This document shows positions 60,742 to 64,000 of a DNA stretch of 64,000 nucleotides, piece after piece (the stretch's first letter is position 1; each line of letters starts with the position of its first letter). A program made the position numbers and the translations under genes. The notes beneath the pieces are model-generated. The model worked only from the letters and a program-made list of their open reading frames with translations. It ran no database searches and was not told the DNA's origin. Source of the stretch: an uncultured Eubacteriales bacterium. Its GTDB lineage: Bacteria > Bacillota > Clostridia > Lachnospirales > Cellulosilyticaceae. The stretch is from the NCBI GenBank assembly GCA_900551325.1, contig URVM01000005.1, forward strand, positions 1 to 64,000. The letters run 5' to 3'.

Positions 60742-62199
60742 TTACATAAAAAGTAAGTTTTCTTTAGGTAGTCTTGTACTAGAGGGTAAGCAAACTGTTA
60801 CACATGTTCCCTCTTGATAAACACTATCAATGACTAAGCCATAATCATTGCCATAGTTTAACCTGATGCGCTCATGTACATTTGCAAGTCCAAAACCTTT
60901 ATCTGAAGTCTTTAAACTCCCAGCTTCTACACTTTGTCTTAGTGCTTGAAGTTCCTCTTCCGTCATGCCAATCCCGTTATCCTCTACCTTGAGGAAAATA
61001 GAATATTGGTCATAATCTGCAGTTACTTTAATAATTCCTTTTCCTCTTTTTTGCTTAATTCCATGATAAAGTGCATTTTCTACAAGTGGTTGAAGGGTTA
61101 ATTTGAGTAACATAAAATCCCCAATAGCTTCAGGTATATGAATTTCATAATTTAATATATCTGTATAGCGAAACTGCTGAATTTGTAAATAACTACGTAT
61201 ATGACTTTCTTCTTCTTTAAGAGTGATATAATCCCGCCCTTTACTGAGCCCTGTTCTAAAAAATTCTGATAGTGCCGAAACCATCTCAACTACATCATCC
61301 GTTCGTCCATCCTCAGCCATCCAACTAATAGCATCTAAAGTGTTATAGAGAAAATGAGGATTGATTTGAACTTGCAAAAGCTTAAGTTCCATTTGTCTTA
61401 AATTCACCTGTTCTTTTTTCACATTTTCTACTAGACTCTCTATCTTTCCAACCATTGTATGAAAACTCTTCTCTAGTGCCATTACCTCATCTCCATGACT
61501 TTTAGGTTCTTCTATACTAAAGTCTCCTTTTCCTACTTGTTTTGTCAGCTTACACAAATGCTCAAGGGGTTTTGAAATACTATCTGAAATAACAATAATG
61601 AGAATCCATGTAATGCCTAGTACAACTACGAAAATCAAAAGAATCATTTGTAGCATTTTATTTATGTCATTTTCTATAGCCTGTTTTACCTTTGAAAGTT
61701 CAAGTGCTTCATAGTATACATATTCTTCAATTTCATCTGTAATAAGCTCTGTGAAAACATAAATATCATTCTCTAAAATAAACATGTTCTCGTCATAATG
61801 TCCTGTCTCTTCACAGTTAGCCTTAATTTGATAAATTTTCTTTTCTAATAGTTCAAAATTTCTTTGTGCCATTCGTACTTGTTTGCGACTTGCTTCTAAA
61901 CTTGTTCCTTCTTCTAACTGTTTAAAATAAATCCTGCTCTTATTTAAAATTTCTTCTATTTGAGTGTTTTCAAACTCCTCTGATCCTATGGCAATACGAT
62001 ACATAGCATAGTCTACTTCTTCTTTAAAATAGATATCAAATGTATTAGCAATATTAATATCATTAATAATTGGCACGTATCTATCCGTATATGTACTAAA
62101 TCTTACGACAGCATAAAGGACTAAACACACCATTGGCGTAAGCATAATAAACATAAACAGCTTAAGCTTAGTTTTAAGTGACATATTCATAAAACTCAT
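60742..62199 (-). CDS. YesM/LytS-type sensor histidine kinase
   Basis: 485 residues from the ATG at 62199, overlapping region of the response-regulator stop (GGAGAGGG in its last codons). TM1 (LKLFMFIMLTPMVCLVLYAV), extracellular helical sensor (about 40-180), TM2 (MLQMILLIFVVVLGITWILI), HAMP, then the His_kinase domain with INPHFLYNTLDAISWM (phospho-His) and an HATPase with VEDNGIGMTEEEL and GFGLANVHERI. It likely senses the sugar, perhaps through the binding protein. Confidence 0.9.
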   Translation of the reverse strand: MSFMNMSLKTKLKLFMFIMLTPMVCLVLYAVVRFSTYTDRYVPIINDINIANTFDIYFKEEVDYAMYRIAIGSEEFENTQIEEILNKSRIYFKQLEEGTSLEASRKQVRMAQRNFELLEKKIYQIKANCEETGHYDENMFILENDIYVFTELITDEIEEYVYYEALELSKVKQAIENDINKMLQMILLIFVVVLGITWILIIVISDSISKPLEHLCKLTKQVGKGDFSIEEPKSHGDEVMALEKSFHTMVGKIESLVENVKKEQVNLRQMELKLLQVQINPHFLYNTLDAISWMAEDGRTDDVVEMVSALSEFFRTGLSKGRDYITLKEEESHIRSYLQIQQFRYTDILNYEIHIPEAIGDFMLLKLTLQPLVENALYHGIKQKRGKGIIKVTADYDQYSIFLKVEDNGIGMTEEELQALRQSVEAGSLKTSDKGFGLANVHERIRLNYGNDYGLVIDSVYQEGTCVTVCLPSSTRLPKENLLFM

Positions 62200-62200
62200 C

Positions 62201-63805
62201 CTACCCTCTCCTATATTCTGTCGGTGTGCAGTTCTGTGTTTTTTTGAAAATGTAACTAAAATAATGAGGGTCTTTATAACCCACTTCATAGCCAATTTCT
62301 AATGTCTTCATATTGGTACATCTCAGTAATTCTTTTGCCTTTTCCATACGAATTTCCGTTAAATAAGATACAAAGGTTTGTCCTGTTTCTTGACTAAACA
62401 ATGTACTTAGATGACTGGGACTAATATTCACATAATCTGCTACTTGATTCAATGATAAATTTTCTTTATTATAATTTTCTTGTAAATAACGTTTCACTTG
62501 ATTAATGAATACATCGTATCGTTTGTGACTTATTTTTTCGCGTAATTGAATACTTTGAATTAACCATTGTTCAGCAATCTGTTTGAGTGTATCAATATCT
62601 TGTACAAAACTATTTACATTATTTAAATTACCATATAAGGCTTCTAGCCTACTTTGTTCTACGCCTAACTGTTCACAAAAAGCAGTTATACTAAAGTAAA
62701 TATCCATTACTAAATATTGACGAAACAAATAGGATTCTAGGCCCTCTTTAAGTTGGTTAAAATAAGTATTTATAAAGGTAGAAACCTCTTCTATGGTACC
62801 ATCGTGTAAGAAGTTTTCTAACTTTTTCTTATCTATTTTAGAGACAATTACCTCTTGTGACTTTATCCCTACCTTTGAAGAAAAGGTATTGTAATCTTTA
62901 AGTGTAGCATAACGTAAGACTTGTACATCACTTAAGAGATAGCGATAAGCTAAAGCTTTACCCGCAGTATCGTACGCATAAGGTATTTCACTTATTCTAT
63001 TTATCCTCTCACCTATAGCAATTGTGTAGTGCATATCAGGGTAAGGTTTTAATAATTCTATAAGTTGTGTTACTAGGTTCTCTTCTAAGTCTTCTATATG
63101 ATCATCTGAACCTTTTAGTAGTATTACATACCCATCTACATCACGTTCAAATACTAAAAGATGTTTGTGCATACCTAGGCTATTTTTTAAAGTTTGTCTT
63201 AAAGTTTCTTCATCATCTACTGATAATTTGCCTATAAAAGATATTTTAAAAAGTACAATACTGTAAGTCATAGCTGTTAAATCTATTTTTAATGTCTTAG
63301 CCCTTTCAATCAATACTTGAACACTTTGTCTGCCTGCTACTAAATCATAGAAAAACTTTTTCTTTGTAAGCTGAAGCTTTTCTTGATTATCACGTTGCCA
63401 TTGTGTAAAGTAGGCTTCTTGCTCACGTTCCTCTTCAATAAGATTGGCCACTCTACTCAGGGACTCTAGAAGTTTCTTAGACGTTATAGGTTTAAGGAGA
63501 TAATCTGTTACCCCTAGTCGAATAGCTTCCTTTGCATAATCAAATTCATCATAGCCACTTAATATAAGGATTTTTATTTTTGGCATACTAGCTTTAACTA
63601 ATTCAATCAATTGTAATCCATCCATAAATGGCATTCGAATATCTGTTATTAAAATATCTGGCTGTAATTCTTGAATCATTGGATAGGCCAATTCCCCGTC
63701 TCCCGCTTCTCCTATTAACTGAAATCCATGAACTTGCCAATCAATATTTTTCTTCATACTTTCCCTTACAGCAAATTCATCTTCTACTAAAAATACTTTT
63801 AGCAT
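62201..63805 (-). CDS. YesN-type AraC response regulator
   Basis: 534 residues. The receiver domain has FLVEDEFAVRESMKKNI, phospho-Asp in LQPDILITDIRMPFMDG and the Lys of YLLKPITS. A middle domain of unknown type follows; the C-terminal AraC HTH (about 430-530) has NQVADYVNISPSHLSTLFSQ and GYKDPHYFSYIFKKTQNCTP. With the kinase it should activate the importer operon just downstream. The 195 bases upstream show no gene. Confidence 0.9.
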   Translation of the reverse strand: MLKVFLVEDEFAVRESMKKNIDWQVHGFQLIGEAGDGELAYPMIQELQPDILITDIRMPFMDGLQLIELVKASMPKIKILILSGYDEFDYAKEAIRLGVTDYLLKPITSKKLLESLSRVANLIEEEREQEAYFTQWQRDNQEKLQLTKKKFFYDLVAGRQSVQVLIERAKTLKIDLTAMTYSIVLFKISFIGKLSVDDEETLRQTLKNSLGMHKHLLVFERDVDGYVILLKGSDDHIEDLEENLVTQLIELLKPYPDMHYTIAIGERINRISEIPYAYDTAGKALAYRYLLSDVQVLRYATLKDYNTFSSKVGIKSQEVIVSKIDKKKLENFLHDGTIEEVSTFINTYFNQLKEGLESYLFRQYLVMDIYFSITAFCEQLGVEQSRLEALYGNLNNVNSFVQDIDTLKQIAEQWLIQSIQLREKISHKRYDVFINQVKRYLQENYNKENLSLNQVADYVNISPSHLSTLFSQETGQTFVSYLTEIRMEKAKELLRCTNMKTLEIGYEVGYKDPHYFSYIFKKTQNCTPTEYRRG

Positions 63806-64000
63806 AGTCTCGCCCCCAGTTTGTCCCTGTTTCTCATATAAACCAATTAGTTATCTGAAAATATACCATTATTATAACAAATACAAATATATTTTTATGC
63901 CATATATTGTCATGTACCTATAAATAAATTTATAAATATCTTCTTATCGGGAAATAAGTAGTGAAATACTTCCCCTGCACCCCTTATATCCTAGAAAAAA

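Overview
The window looks like chromosome from a low-GC, anaerobic, gut- or rumen-type Clostridia (Lachnospirales, perhaps near Cellulosilyticum). Reasons: AT-rich coding, strong AGGAGG ribosome sites, YesM/YesN-type sugar sensing, an arabinofuranose-type ABC importer, and several YvrJ/DUF2922/DUF1659 genes. The placement is inference. Nearly all genes from 166 to 44861 and from 47537 to 63805 lie on the minus strand. I see no rRNA, tRNA or CRISPR array.

Region 1 (1-1019) and its near-duplicate (44072-44884) are two copies of a small operon, DUF1659 - DUF2922 - YvrJ, each ending in a terminator. They bracket about 43 kb of accessory DNA. The left copy has lost its promoter.

Region 2 (about 1072-16090) is a nest of mobile DNA. 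The outermost layer is a remnant of an AT-rich integrative conjugative element (PcfB/DUF3801, RepA_N, DnaC-like ATPase, antirepressor, virD4). It carries an erm(A)-class methyltransferase behind an ErmA-type leader peptide. Its virD4 is split by a GC-rich, about 9.4 kb mobilizable element (serine recombinase, TnpW, MobQ relaxase with oriT, primase-helicase). That element carries an RlmA-type 23S rRNA methyltransferase preceded by a leader peptide ending in MRLR, and is itself interrupted by an IS110-family element with a candidate bridge RNA. The right end of the outer element cuts a PLD-helicase gene inside its Walker A motif.

Region 3 (16091-44030) is a defence island. It holds a six-gene type I restriction-modification operon (degenerate methylase-TRD fusion, HsdM, HsdS, zinc-ribbon protein, unknown protein, HsdR). 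Next is an operon with a second degenerate methylase-TRD fusion, an unknown protein and a MazF/PemK fusion. Beyond that are two adjacent operons that I think are the most novel feature here: NYN nuclease - ZorA-like motor - ZorB-like OmpA protein, then TPR/cold-shock protein - DUF1848 radical-SAM-like protein - methyltransferase-like protein - DUF1998 helicase - small unknown protein. This resembles Zorya in its membrane motor only; the effector half is different.

Region 4 (44900-47441) is a plus-strand module: a replication-type wHTH protein, a candidate structured RNA and an amidase. The wHTH gene, the RNA and the divergent DUF1659 operon share a two-part promoter-like motif (GACGGTTT, 13-14 bases, CGTATTAA); the amidase has no copy of its own. 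The same motif and the same long G-loop hairpin occur inside the defence island at 31491-31709, and a third hairpin copy is at 51126.

Region 5 (47537-63805) is ordinary chromosome: Rpn nuclease, metallophosphoesterase, sulfatase, P-loop kinase, YczE-like membrane protein, GH127 glycosidase, a YtfQRT/YjfF-type importer and its two-component regulator. It reads as uptake and breakdown of an L-arabinofuranoside- or galactofuranose-containing glycan.
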